Positions 1-6,105 of a DNA stretch of 6,105 nt are shown here, one piece after another. Position 1 is the first letter of the stretch. The number at the start of each line of letters is the position of its first letter. Where the stretch lies: NCBI GenBank assembly GCA_017390595.1, contig JAFPBC010000019.1, positions 1 through 6,105 on the forward strand, given 5' to 3'. A program made the translations under genes and the position numbers. The notes below the pieces were generated by a model. The model did no database searches. It saw nothing but the letters and a program-made list of their open reading frames with translations, and was not told the DNA's origin. This DNA is from Selenomonadales bacterium. Lineage in GTDB: Bacteria > Bacillota > Negativicutes > RGIG982.

Positions 1-957
1 AAAGCCGATTATTTCTTGATCGCACCTGCGACTGCCAACTGTATCGGTAAAATGGCGCATGGCATTGCAGACGATATGCTTACAACGACTGTTATGGCAA
101 CGACTGCACCTGTTATCATTGCACCTGCAATGAATACGAATATGTATCAAAACGCGGCAACGCAGGACAACCTTGCTATATTGGCAAAACGCGGTTGTCA
201 TATCATTCCGCCTGCAAGCGGTATGCTTGCTTGCGGCATAGAAGGTGTCGGAAGATTACCTGAACCGAGTGTGATCGTTGATGCTGTTCTTGCACTTGCG
301 AAACAAAAACAAGATCTCGTTGGTAAACGCATCCTTGTAACGGCAGGCGGTACACATGAGCCGCTTGATCCTGTTCGATTTATCGGTAATCGTTCCAGCG
401 GTAAGATGGGATACGCTGTTGCGGAAGCTGCCAGAGACAGAGGCGCGGAAGTCATATTGGTATCGGGTCCGACTGCGCTCAAAAAACCGCAAGGCGTAAC
501 ATTCGTGTCGGTAGAAACAACGCAGGATATGTACGATGCTGTTATGGATACGTTCCCGACAGTCGATATCGTCATCAAGGCGGCAGCTGTTGCTGATTAT
601 CGTCCGAAGCAGATCGCCGCACAGAAGATCAAAAAAAACGACAGCGAATTTACGGTCGTGTTGGAGAAGAACCCCGATATCTTGCTAAACTTGGGTAAAG
701 CAAAACAAGCAGGTCAGATACTTGTCGGATTCGCTGCTGAAACGAACGACTTGATCAAACATGCAAAACAGAAGATCGAAAAGAAAAATCTCGATATGAT
801 CGTTGCCAACGACGTTACTGTCAAAGGCGCGGGTTTCAACGTCGATACGAATATCGTTAAACTGATTCATGCCGACGGCAGGATCGAAGAGTGTCAGCAG
901 ATGACCAAACGTGAAGTCGCTGAGATTATTTTGAATAAAGTTGTCGAGATGTGTTGA
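1..957 (+). CDS. coaBC: Bifunctional CoaBC: phosphopantothenoylcysteine decarboxylase / phosphopantothenate-cysteine ligase (5' partial)
   Basis: Cytosolic coenzyme A synthesis enzyme. The CoaB half joins 4'-phosphopantothenate to cysteine using CTP, and the flavin-dependent CoaC half decarboxylates the product to 4'-phosphopantetheine. The frame is open from the first base, so the start lies upstream. Numbering from the first codon in the window, the CoaC part shows APATAN (8-13), PAMNTNMY (42-49, catalytic Asn45) and SGMLACG (73-79, catalytic Cys78). The CoaB part begins near residue 100 with ILVTAGGTHEPLDPVR, then GNRSSGKMG (129-137, Asn130), AAAVADYRP and KIKK (209-212, Lys209). These fit E. 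coli Asn125, Cys158, Asn210 and Lys289 with a constant offset of 80, so about 80 residues are missing, including the catalytic CoaC histidine just upstream. The 318 residues here plus about 80 give the usual length near 400. It ends in TGA with no clear terminator after it. Confidence 0.97.
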   Translation, partial: KADYFLIAPATANCIGKMAHGIADDMLTTTVMATTAPVIIAPAMNTNMYQNAATQDNLAILAKRGCHIIPPASGMLACGIEGVGRLPEPSVIVDAVLALAKQKQDLVGKRILVTAGGTHEPLDPVRFIGNRSSGKMGYAVAEAARDRGAEVILVSGPTALKKPQGVTFVSVETTQDMYDAVMDTFPTVDIVIKAAAVADYRPKQIAAQKIKKNDSEFTVVLEKNPDILLNLGKAKQAGQILVGFAAETNDLIKHAKQKIEKKNLDMIVANDVTVKGAGFNVDTNIVKLIHADGRIEECQQMTKREVAEIILNKVVEMC

Positions 958-959
958 TT

Positions 960-988
960 TTTTCGGCAGTTTGCTTTAAAATTATTAT
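960..988 (+). promoter_or_regulatory. Possible weak promoter for the metK leader
   Basis: An AT-rich stretch follows the coaBC stop. TATTAT at 983-988 resembles a -10 box and would start transcription near 995, about ten bases before the riboswitch P1 stem, which is a sensible place. The -35 region 17 bases upstream (around 960-965, TTTTCG-like) is poor. An alternative pair, TTGCTT at 971-976 with TTTATT at 994-999, would start the RNA inside P1 and is less attractive. Read-through from coaBC is also possible, since no terminator is visible between them. This is a guess from spacing only. Confidence 0.25.
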
Positions 989-1004
989 GGAAATTTATTT
1001 ATTA

Positions 1005-1106
1005 CTCATCAAGAGTTGGCGGAGGGATTTGGCCCTATGAAGCCGCAGCAACCATTTGAGTATTCAAAAACGGTGCTACTTCCAGCTGTAAACAAGCAGA
1101 GATGAG
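1005..1106 (+). promoter_or_regulatory. SAM-I (S-box) riboswitch aptamer in the metK leader
   Basis: The primary sequence follows the S-box consensus closely. It has ATCAAGAG, then GGCGGAGGGA, GGCCCTATGAAGCC, GCAACC, GGTGCTA and TTCCAGC in the right order. P1 is CTCATC (1005-1010) with GATGAG (1101-1106). P2 has a lower stem GGC/GCC (1018-1020 with 1042-1044), the kink-turn type internal loop, and an upper stem GGG/CCC (1024-1026 with 1033-1035). P3 is ACC/GGT (1051-1053 with 1072-1074), extended by TTTGA/TCAAA (1055-1059 with 1064-1068). P4 is GCT/AGC (1075-1077 with 1084-1086). In this family SAM binding stabilises P1 and favours the terminator, lowering expression when SAM is plentiful. 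Its position directly before metK is the classic one: feedback of the product on its own synthetase. Confidence 0.97.
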
Positions 1107-1130
1107 AGTATTGAAATGCTCTCGTTTTGC
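1096..1130 (+). promoter_or_regulatory. Antiterminator hairpin of the SAM riboswitch
   Basis: The core stem pairs GAGAGTAT (1104-1111) with ATGCTCTC (1116-1123) around a TGAA loop, with one G-U pair. It can be extended outward through A-U and G-U pairs to about 1099/1128, and by G1096-C1130 and C1097-G1129 past a bulged A1098. It uses the 3' half of P1 (1101-1106) and the 5' arm of the terminator (1116-1122). It therefore excludes both, which is what an OFF-switching S-box expression platform requires. The pairing is read from the sequence; its role is inferred from the family. Confidence 0.8.
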
Positions 1131-1143
1131 AGAGCATTTTTTT
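1114..1143 (+). terminator. Riboswitch-controlled intrinsic terminator before metK
   Basis: ATGCTCT (1116-1122) pairs perfectly with AGAGCAT (1131-1137) around an eight-base loop, and two A-T pairs can extend the base. A run of seven Ts (1137-1143) follows. This is a standard Rho-independent terminator, lying between the aptamer and the metK ribosome binding site, and is expected to form when SAM holds P1 closed. Confidence 0.92.
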
Positions 1144-1164
1144 ATTTAAAGGAGGACAAACTAA

Positions 1165-2358
1165 ATGGATAAAGATACAGTATTCTTTACATCCGAATCG
1201 GTTACGGAAGGCCATCCGGATAAAATTGCCGATCAGATCTCTGACAGCGTATTGGACGCTATCTTGGAAAAAGACCCGATGGGTCGTGTCGCTTGTGAAA
1301 CGCTCGTAACGACGGGTCTTGTTCACGTTGTCGGCGAAATCTCTACGAAATGCTACGTTGACATTCCGCGCCTCGTTCGTAATGTCGTTCGTGAAATCGG
1401 TTATACGCGCGCAAAATACGGCTTCGATGCTGATACTTGTGCTGTTATGACGTCTATCGACGAACAGTCGGCAGATATTGCTATGGGTGTTGATAAAGCA
1501 CTCGAAGCAAAAGAAGGCTCGATGGATGACCAGATCGAAGCAATCGGTGCAGGTGACCAGGGTATGATGTTCGGTTATGCAACGAACGAAACGCCTGAAT
1601 TCATGCCGCTTCCGATCGCTCTTGCACATCGTCTTTCCCGTCGTTTGACGGAAGTTCGTAAAAGCGGTGAGCTTGACTACCTCCGTCCGGACGGTAAAAC
1701 GCAGGTAACTGTTGAATACAAAGACGGTAAACCTGTTCGCATCAATACGATCGTTATTTCGACGCAGCACAGCCCGTCGGCTACGCTTGCAACGATCAAA
1801 AAAGATATGCTCGAAAGAGTTATCCAGGTCGTTGTTCCGTCTTCGCTCCTTGATGACGAAACGAAATACTACATCAACCCAACGGGTCGTTTCGTAGTAG
1901 GCGGTCCGCAGGGTGACGCAGGTCTTACGGGTCGTAAGATCATTGTTGATACATACGGCGGTATGGCACGTCATGGCGGCGGCGCATTCTCGGGTAAAGA
2001 TCCTACAAAAGTTGACCGCTCGGGTGCATACGCAGCTCGTTATGTTGCAAAAAATATCGTAGCAGCAGGTCTTGCTGACCGTTGCGAAATCCAGATCGCA
2101 TACGCTATCGGCGTAGCAAAACCGGTATCCGTTATGGTTGAAACGTTCGGTACCGGCAAAATCGCTGAATCGAAAATCAGCGAATTGATCCAGAAACACT
2201 TCGACCTCCGTCCGGCAGGCATTATCAAAGAATTGGATCTCCGTCGTCCGATCTATCGTCAGACTGCAGCATATGGTCACTTCGGTAGAACTGATGTTAA
2301 TCTTCCGTGGGAAAGAACAGATAAAGCAGAAGCTCTCAAAGCAGATGCAGGTATCTAA
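1165..2358 (+). CDS. metK: S-adenosylmethionine synthetase (methionine adenosyltransferase)
   Basis: Makes S-adenosylmethionine, the cell's main methyl donor, from methionine and ATP, releasing phosphate and pyrophosphate; the family works as a cytosolic tetramer. The 397-residue length is typical (E. coli about 384). Signatures in order are TEGHPDK (14-20, His17), the hexapeptide GAGDQG (128-133), ISTQHSP, PTGRFVVGGPQGDAGLTGRK, and the P-loop-like GGGAFSGKD (271-279). The C-terminal domain ends with YGHFGR and LPWE. No key residue appears missing. The ATG at 1165 is preceded by AAAGGAGG (1148-1155) with nine bases between, and this start gives the expected N-terminus. Expression is probably reduced by SAM through the leader riboswitch. 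All 24 leucine codons are CTT, CTC or TTG, with no CTG, TTA or CTA, which suggests a highly expressed gene. Confidence 0.99.
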   Translation: MDKDTVFFTSESVTEGHPDKIADQISDSVLDAILEKDPMGRVACETLVTTGLVHVVGEISTKCYVDIPRLVRNVVREIGYTRAKYGFDADTCAVMTSIDEQSADIAMGVDKALEAKEGSMDDQIEAIGAGDQGMMFGYATNETPEFMPLPIALAHRLSRRLTEVRKSGELDYLRPDGKTQVTVEYKDGKPVRINTIVISTQHSPSATLATIKKDMLERVIQVVVPSSLLDDETKYYINPTGRFVVGGPQGDAGLTGRKIIVDTYGGMARHGGGAFSGKDPTKVDRSGAYAARYVAKNIVAAGLADRCEIQIAYAIGVAKPVSVMVETFGTGKIAESKISELIQKHFDLRPAGIIKELDLRRPIYRQTAAYGHFGRTDVNLPWERTDKAEALKADAGI

Positions 2359-2379
2359 AAATAATACAGCGATGTAATA

Positions 2380-2411
2380 AAAGTAAGGTTCTCGTTAGAG
2401 AACCTTACTTT
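2380..2411 (+). terminator. Strong hairpin after metK, likely (possibly leaky) terminator
   Basis: AAGTAAGGTTCTC (2381-2393) is the exact reverse complement of 2398-2410 across a GTTA loop. A further A-T pair makes a 14-bp stem. On the + strand the T tract is short (three Ts, then GCT), so release may be incomplete. On the minus strand the hairpin would be followed by TTTTATTA, a better tail, although no minus-strand gene is seen that needs it. It lies 22 bases after the metK stop and ends 13 bases before the priA ribosome binding site. Confidence 0.75.
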
Positions 2412-2424
2412 GCTATCTAAAAAG

Positions 2425-2431
2425 AAGGAGG
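2425..2431 (+). promoter_or_regulatory. Ribosome binding site that sets the priA start
   Basis: AAGGAGG stands eight bases before the ATG at 2440 and five before an in-frame GTG at 2437. The frame is also open back to a TTG at 2410, but that codon lies in the hairpin arm, upstream of this site, and has no such site of its own. The ATG is therefore the best start; the adjoining GTG would add only one residue. Confidence 0.85.
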
Positions 2432-2439
2432 AAATTGTG

Positions 2440-4830
2440 ATGATAGTCGATGTGTTCGTCAATGTGCCTGTCAAAAAACTGGATAAGCCGTTTACGTATC
2501 GTGTACCATCACAGTTTTCTCATGTCAATGTAGGTTGGCGGGTGCTTGTACCGTTCGGCGGTCGTATGGTAGAAGGATTTGTTGTGGGATGTCGTGATGA
2601 TGTATCTGTTCTAAATGACCTTGAACTGAAAGAGATCGTTGATGTACTTGATGAAGAAGCATGGTTTTCACCAGATATGATGTCGATGGCTAAATGGGTC
2701 AGCGGCTATTATCTTTGTACGTTGGCAGAAGCAATGCGCCTTTTTATCCCCGGTAAAGGCGGGATTCGCATTTCATATCAATATCAAGCTAAATCGTACG
2801 AGAATATCACACTTAATGAGAAAGAAAAAGCCGTTTACGAATACCTTGCCGAACATGGTGCACAGTCGATAGCTGCATTGAAAAAGGTATTTCATGAATG
2901 GAATACAGAAGCGATACTGTTACGTCTCATAAAGAAAGACTGTATCGAAAAACAGTTCCATACACAAAAAAAGATGAAAGAAAAATGGGAGACTGTCTAT
3001 GAACTTGTTCGCGGCGAACAGTCAGCTCCCCTCAGAATGACCGAGAAACGTCGTACAGTTTTATCTCTTCTTGAAGAACGTGGTCGACTGCGTGCAAGCG
3101 AGCTGAATACGCTTGGTCTTTCTAAAGATGTGCTCGACAGGCTGGCCCAAACAGGTTTTGTAGCGATGCGTCAAGAGCGTGTCAGCCGCGACAGTTTCCG
3201 TGATGTGACAAGCAATATGAACGCGATCTGTCTGAACGAAGATCAGCTCGCTGCGATGGCGCGGATAACAGAGGCGCTCTCGCAAGATGAATATAATCCG
3301 TTTTTACTCTACGGTATTACAGGTAGTGGTAAGACGGAGATATATATCGAATCGGCGAAGCATGCGCGCAAGCTGGGTAAGCAAGTCATTGTTCTTGTGC
3401 CTGAGATCGCGCTTACAAGCCAGATCGTATCCAGATTTCGCACGTATTTCGGTGATGATGTCGTTGTTATACACAGTAAATTATCGCTGGCAGAACGTGG
3501 TGATGCACTGTGGAGATTGCGCACAGGCGATGCAGGTATCGTTATAGGAGCTCGTTCGGCACTGTTTTCAACGATTCCCAAGCTTGGTCTTATTATTCTC
3601 GATGAAGAACATGATTCTTCGTATAAACAAGACGAAGCCCCGCATTATCACGCGAAAGATACAGCACTTGCTTTTGGCGAGATCACAAACAGTGTTGTCA
3701 TTTTAGGCAGTGCGACTCCGTCGATCGAATCGTTCTATCTTGCGCAAGAAGGCGTATACGAAATGCTTACTTTGCCGAAAAGAAAGAACGGAAGTGTGCT
3801 TCCTTCTATCGAACTGGTCGATATGAGGAAGGAATTACGACGCGGAAAGAAGAATGTAATTTCACAGAGGCTTCATGGGTTATTGACAGATACGCTTCAA
3901 AAAAAACAACAGGCGATCCTTCTCTTGAATCGTCGTGGATATGCGACTTTTATCAATTGTCGCAGCTGTGGTCATGTGATGACGTGTCCGCAATGCTCTA
4001 CATCGCTTGTATATCATGCTTCGGGCAAATTGCAATGTCATTATTGTGAAAAAGTCGTTCCTGTACCGAATGTATGTCCAAATTGTGAAAGCCGTTATAT
4101 TCGCTATTTCGGTAGTGGTACGCAAAAGTTGCAGGAAGAGATGCGAACATCGTTCCCAACAGCTCGCATTGCAAGGCTCGATCGTGATACGACGGCAGGG
4201 AAGATGAGCTATCATCAGATATTGGAAGATTTCGCATCGCACAAACAAGATATTTTGCTTGGAACGCAAATGGTTGCAAAAGGGCATGATATTGCCGGCG
4301 TAACAGCGGTAGGTGTCATCACGGCCGATTCTATGCTCAATATTCCCGATTTTCGTTCAGCTGAGCGTACGTTCGCGCTACTGACACAGACAGCGGGTCG
4401 TGCCGGGCGCGGAGGCGAAAAGGGGAGTGTCGTGATACAGACATATACACCCGAACATTATGCGATACAAGCAGGTGCGAAGCAAGATTATGAAGCGTTT
4501 TATAAAGAAGAAACAGCATATCGCAAGGAAATGTTTTATCCGCCGTATTGCAGGCTGATAAAGCTGACATTCCTTGATACGATAAAAGAAAAAGCCGTCA
4601 CACGTGCAACGAATGTTGCGGATGAACTGGAAGAACGGCTTGCCGACTTGGATGGTACAGAGATACTCGGCCCATTCGGTGCGGCTATTGAAAAGATAAG
4701 AGAACAATACCGTATCAATATCTTGATCAAAACGACCGACCCGCAAACGGTCAAAGAAATACTCTGTGCGATGGATCTTCATCACACGGATGATCTGATC
4801 CTTGATATTGATCCGACAAACACGATGTAG
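2440..4830 (+). CDS. priA: Primosomal protein N' (replication restart helicase PriA)
   Basis: A 3'-to-5' superfamily 2 DNA helicase that recognises stalled or collapsed forks and starts reloading of the replicative helicase. At 796 residues it is close to Bacillus PriA (about 805). The N-terminal DNA-binding domain covers roughly the first 100 residues, including DKPFTYRVP and VLVPFGGR. Helicase lobe 1 has Walker A GITGSGKT (292-299), VPEIALTSQ, the DEEH box (388-391), an aromatic-rich SSYKQDEAPHYH loop and LGSATPS. Eight zinc-binding cysteines follow, in four CxxC pairs: 507/510, 516/519, 533/536 and 546/549. Lobe 2 has GSGTQKLQEE, LLGTQMVAKGHD and QTAGRAGRG (650-658). All catalytic and metal motifs look intact. 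Leucine codons include CTG and TTA, unlike metK. It is the first gene of a compact run with def and fmt. Confidence 0.98.
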   Translation: MIVDVFVNVPVKKLDKPFTYRVPSQFSHVNVGWRVLVPFGGRMVEGFVVGCRDDVSVLNDLELKEIVDVLDEEAWFSPDMMSMAKWVSGYYLCTLAEAMRLFIPGKGGIRISYQYQAKSYENITLNEKEKAVYEYLAEHGAQSIAALKKVFHEWNTEAILLRLIKKDCIEKQFHTQKKMKEKWETVYELVRGEQSAPLRMTEKRRTVLSLLEERGRLRASELNTLGLSKDVLDRLAQTGFVAMRQERVSRDSFRDVTSNMNAICLNEDQLAAMARITEALSQDEYNPFLLYGITGSGKTEIYIESAKHARKLGKQVIVLVPEIALTSQIVSRFRTYFGDDVVVIHSKLSLAERGDALWRLRTGDAGIVIGARSALFSTIPKLGLIILDEEHDSSYKQDEAPHYHAKDTALAFGEITNSVVILGSATPSIESFYLAQEGVYEMLTLPKRKNGSVLPSIELVDMRKELRRGKKNVISQRLHGLLTDTLQKKQQAILLLNRRGYATFINCRSCGHVMTCPQCSTSLVYHASGKLQCHYCEKVVPVPNVCPNCESRYIRYFGSGTQKLQEEMRTSFPTARIARLDRDTTAGKMSYHQILEDFASHKQDILLGTQMVAKGHDIAGVTAVGVITADSMLNIPDFRSAERTFALLTQTAGRAGRGGEKGSVVIQTYTPEHYAIQAGAKQDYEAFYKEETAYRKEMFYPPYCRLIKLTFLDTIKEKAVTRATNVADELEERLADLDGTEILGPFGAAIEKIREQYRINILIKTTDPQTVKEILCAMDLHHTDDLILDIDPTNTM

Positions 4831-4834
4831 GAGG
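4828..4834 (+). promoter_or_regulatory. def ribosome binding site built from the priA stop codon
   Basis: TAGGAGG begins with the TAG stop of priA and lies five bases before the def ATG. A ribosome ending on priA would sit on the def binding site, which favours co-transcription and possible translational coupling. The overlap is seen directly; the coupling is inferred. Confidence 0.85.
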
Positions 4835-4839
4835 ATATT

Positions 4840-5301
4840 ATGCCAGTACTTGAGATTAAAAAAGCAGGAGACCCCGTTTTAAGAGAAAAATGTCAACCGA
4901 TAGATACATTTGATCGCAAACTTCGTTTGTTGCTCAATAATATGGCTGATACGATGTACAAAGCCGACGGTGTAGGTCTTGCCGCGCCGCAGATCGGCCT
5001 TTCTATTGCCGTTGTTGTAATTGATGTCGGCGAAGGTATTATTGAAATGATCAATCCGAAGATAATCGAACGTGAAGGTACGATCGAAGATACGGAAGGT
5101 TGTCTCAGCGTTCCGGGCGTATACGGTACAGTAGAGCGCAGTGCGCGTGTTGTCGCTGAATACCAGAATCGTTACGGTAAAAAGCGTACGATCGAAGGTA
5201 CAGATCTTTTGGCACGTGCCATTCAGCATGAGCTCGATCACTTGGAAGGCGTTTTGTTTACTGATAAAGTAACATCTTTTGTGAAACCGGAGGAAGAGTA
5301 A
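4840..5301 (+). CDS. def: Peptide deformylase
   Basis: Metal-dependent hydrolase that removes the formyl group from the N-terminal methionine of new proteins at the ribosome, so that methionine aminopeptidase can act. The 153-residue length is normal for bacterial deformylases. All three family motifs are present: GVGLAAPQIG (44-53, Gln51), EGCLS (86-90, metal ligand Cys88) and QHELDH (129-134, metal ligands His130 and His134, catalytic Glu131). The protein has no signal peptide or membrane segment. The ATG is well placed after TAGGAGG. It starts nine bases after the priA stop, and its own stop overlaps the fmt start, matching the widespread def-fmt pairing in which one enzyme undoes the modification made by the other. 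Confidence 0.98.
   Translation: MPVLEIKKAGDPVLREKCQPIDTFDRKLRLLLNNMADTMYKADGVGLAAPQIGLSIAVVVIDVGEGIIEMINPKIIEREGTIEDTEGCLSVPGVYGTVERSARVVAEYQNRYGKKRTIEGTDLLARAIQHELDHLEGVLFTDKVTSFVKPEEE
5289..5293 (+). promoter_or_regulatory. fmt ribosome binding site inside the end of def
   Basis: GGAGG lies within the last codons of def, seven bases before the fmt ATG. The def stop and fmt start form TAATG with one shared base, an arrangement that usually goes with translational coupling. Confidence 0.85.
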
Positions 5302-6105
5302 TGGATACGATTTCAGTTGTATTTATGGGAACGCCTGATTTTGCTGTTCCTTGTTTAGAGATGCTTTGTGAACAGAATTACCATATCAAAGCTGTTATCA
5401 CACAACCGGATCGCCCGAAAGGACGCGGACAAAAGCTTGTCGAATCGCCGGTCAAAGCATGTGCGCTGAAACATGATCTGCCGATCCTTCAACCGCAGAA
5501 GATAAAGACGCCTGAATTTGAGGCTATTTTAGAAGACTTGAATCCCGACCTCATTGTCGTTGTGGCATTCGGTCAGATCCTTTCGAAACGCATCTTAGAC
5601 ATTCCGCGTCTTGGCTGCATCAACGTCCATGCATCGCTTCTTCCGCGATATCGTGGTGCCGCTCCGCTTCATTGGTCGGTCATCCGCGGCGAGAAAAAAA
5701 CGGGTGTCACGACGATGTTCATGGATGAAGGTCTTGATACGGGCGATATGCTCCTTACGGCAGAAATGGATATCACGGATACAACGACGACGGGCGAAGT
5801 CCATGACACGCTCCAAAACATGGGGGCAGATGTACTCTCGGAGACGATCAAACAGCTTATTGCAGGTACTGCAGTTCGTCGTGTACAAAATCATGAAGAA
5901 GCAACGTATGCGCCACTCTTGACGAAAGAGCTTGAGTGTATCGACTGGACACAGTCCGCTGCTGATATTCACAACCTTATCCGCGGTCTCAATCCTTGGC
6001 CGGGCAGTTATACGATCTGTCGCAGCAAGCGTTTGAAATTGTGGGGCAGCGAAGTACTTGCGGAAGATACGGATAAACAAGCAGGCACGATCATTCGTGT
6101 AGAAA
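5301..6105 (+). CDS. fmt: Methionyl-tRNA formyltransferase (3' partial)
   Basis: Transfers a formyl group from 10-formyltetrahydrofolate to the amino group of methionyl initiator tRNA, preparing it for bacterial translation initiation in the cytosol. Translating from the ATG at 5301 gives 268 codons with no stop before the window ends; full-length proteins are about 310-315 residues, so roughly 45 are missing. The N-terminal Rossmann-type domain has VVFMGTPDFAVP (6-17), TQPDRPKGRG and VVAFGQIL. The catalytic region has NVHASLLPRYRGAAP (108-122; Asn108 and His110) and GLDTGDM (144-150; Asp146), equivalent to Asn106, His108 and Asp144 of E. coli. YAPLLTKE and the LNPWPGSYT stretch mark entry into the C-terminal tRNA-binding domain. 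The start is supported by GGAGG seven bases upstream and by the overlap with def. Confidence 0.98.
   Translation, partial: MDTISVVFMGTPDFAVPCLEMLCEQNYHIKAVITQPDRPKGRGQKLVESPVKACALKHDLPILQPQKIKTPEFEAILEDLNPDLIVVVAFGQILSKRILDIPRLGCINVHASLLPRYRGAAPLHWSVIRGEKKTGVTTMFMDEGLDTGDMLLTAEMDITDTTTTGEVHDTLQNMGADVLSETIKQLIAGTAVRRVQNHEEATYAPLLTKELECIDWTQSAADIHNLIRGLNPWPGSYTICRSKRLKLWGSEVLAEDTDKQAGTIIRVE

Noticed and set aside
198..578. Minus-strand open frames over coaBC.
   Set aside because: They are antisense to conserved CoaBC motifs, with no binding site and no recognisable product.
937..980. Possible coaBC terminator in the T-rich stretch after the stop codon.
   Set aside because: There is a six-T run, but I find no stable hairpin directly before it, only short AT-rich pairings.
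1127..1309. Small + strand open frame starting inside the riboswitch terminator and overlapping metK.
   Set aside because: It begins in the terminator arm, has no ribosome binding site, and overlaps metK in another frame; it does not look like a leader peptide.
1009..2280. Minus-strand open frame of 423 codons opposite metK and its riboswitch.
   Set aside because: It lies wholly antisense to a clear metK and a structured leader. Its product is rich in Cys, Arg, Phe and Thr with no recognisable domain, and the strong codon bias of metK explains the lack of stops.
2410..2439. Ten-residue N-terminal extension of priA from a TTG at 2410.
   Set aside because: The extension translates the hairpin tail and the ribosome binding site itself; AAGGAGG at 2425-2431 points to the ATG at 2440.
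5595..6080. Minus-strand open frame of 161 codons (and a + strand frame at 5611-5922) over fmt.
   Set aside because: The fmt reading frame carries all family motifs across the same bases, so these are shadows in other frames.

Overview
This window is an ordinary bacterial housekeeping segment. It holds five genes on the + strand, in the order coaBC (5' end missing), metK, priA, def and fmt (3' end missing). The source is most likely a low-to-mid GC Firmicute. The evidence is strong AGGAGG ribosome binding sites, an S-box (SAM-I) riboswitch in front of metK, and a coaBC-priA-def-fmt gene order like that of Bacillus and Clostridia. Having metK between coaBC and priA makes me lean towards a Negativicute of the Selenomonas/Megamonas type, but that is from memory and cannot be proved here.

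Layout: bases 1-957 are the C-terminal four fifths of CoaBC (coenzyme A synthesis). Bases 958-1164 are the metK leader, with a possible weak promoter, a complete SAM-I aptamer, an antiterminator hairpin and an intrinsic terminator. Bases 1165-2358 are metK (S-adenosylmethionine synthetase). A perfect 14-bp hairpin with a poor T tract follows at 2380-2411. Then come priA (2440-4830, replication restart helicase), def (4840-5301, peptide deformylase) and fmt (5301 to the window end, methionyl-tRNA formyltransferase). priA, def and fmt are tightly packed: the def ribosome binding site includes the priA stop codon, and the def stop overlaps the fmt start by one base.

Functional links: fmt adds the formyl group to initiator Met-tRNA and def removes it from the finished N-terminus. 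metK turns methionine into SAM, and the leader senses SAM to reduce metK transcription. coaBC and priA are unrelated in function and are here by conserved gene order. The most interesting regulatory question is whether priA-def-fmt depend on read-through from the SAM-controlled metK transcript, because I see no convincing promoter between metK and priA.

I found no mobile element, CRISPR array, tRNA or rRNA, and no sign of an undescribed system. The minus-strand open frames look like shadows of the real genes.
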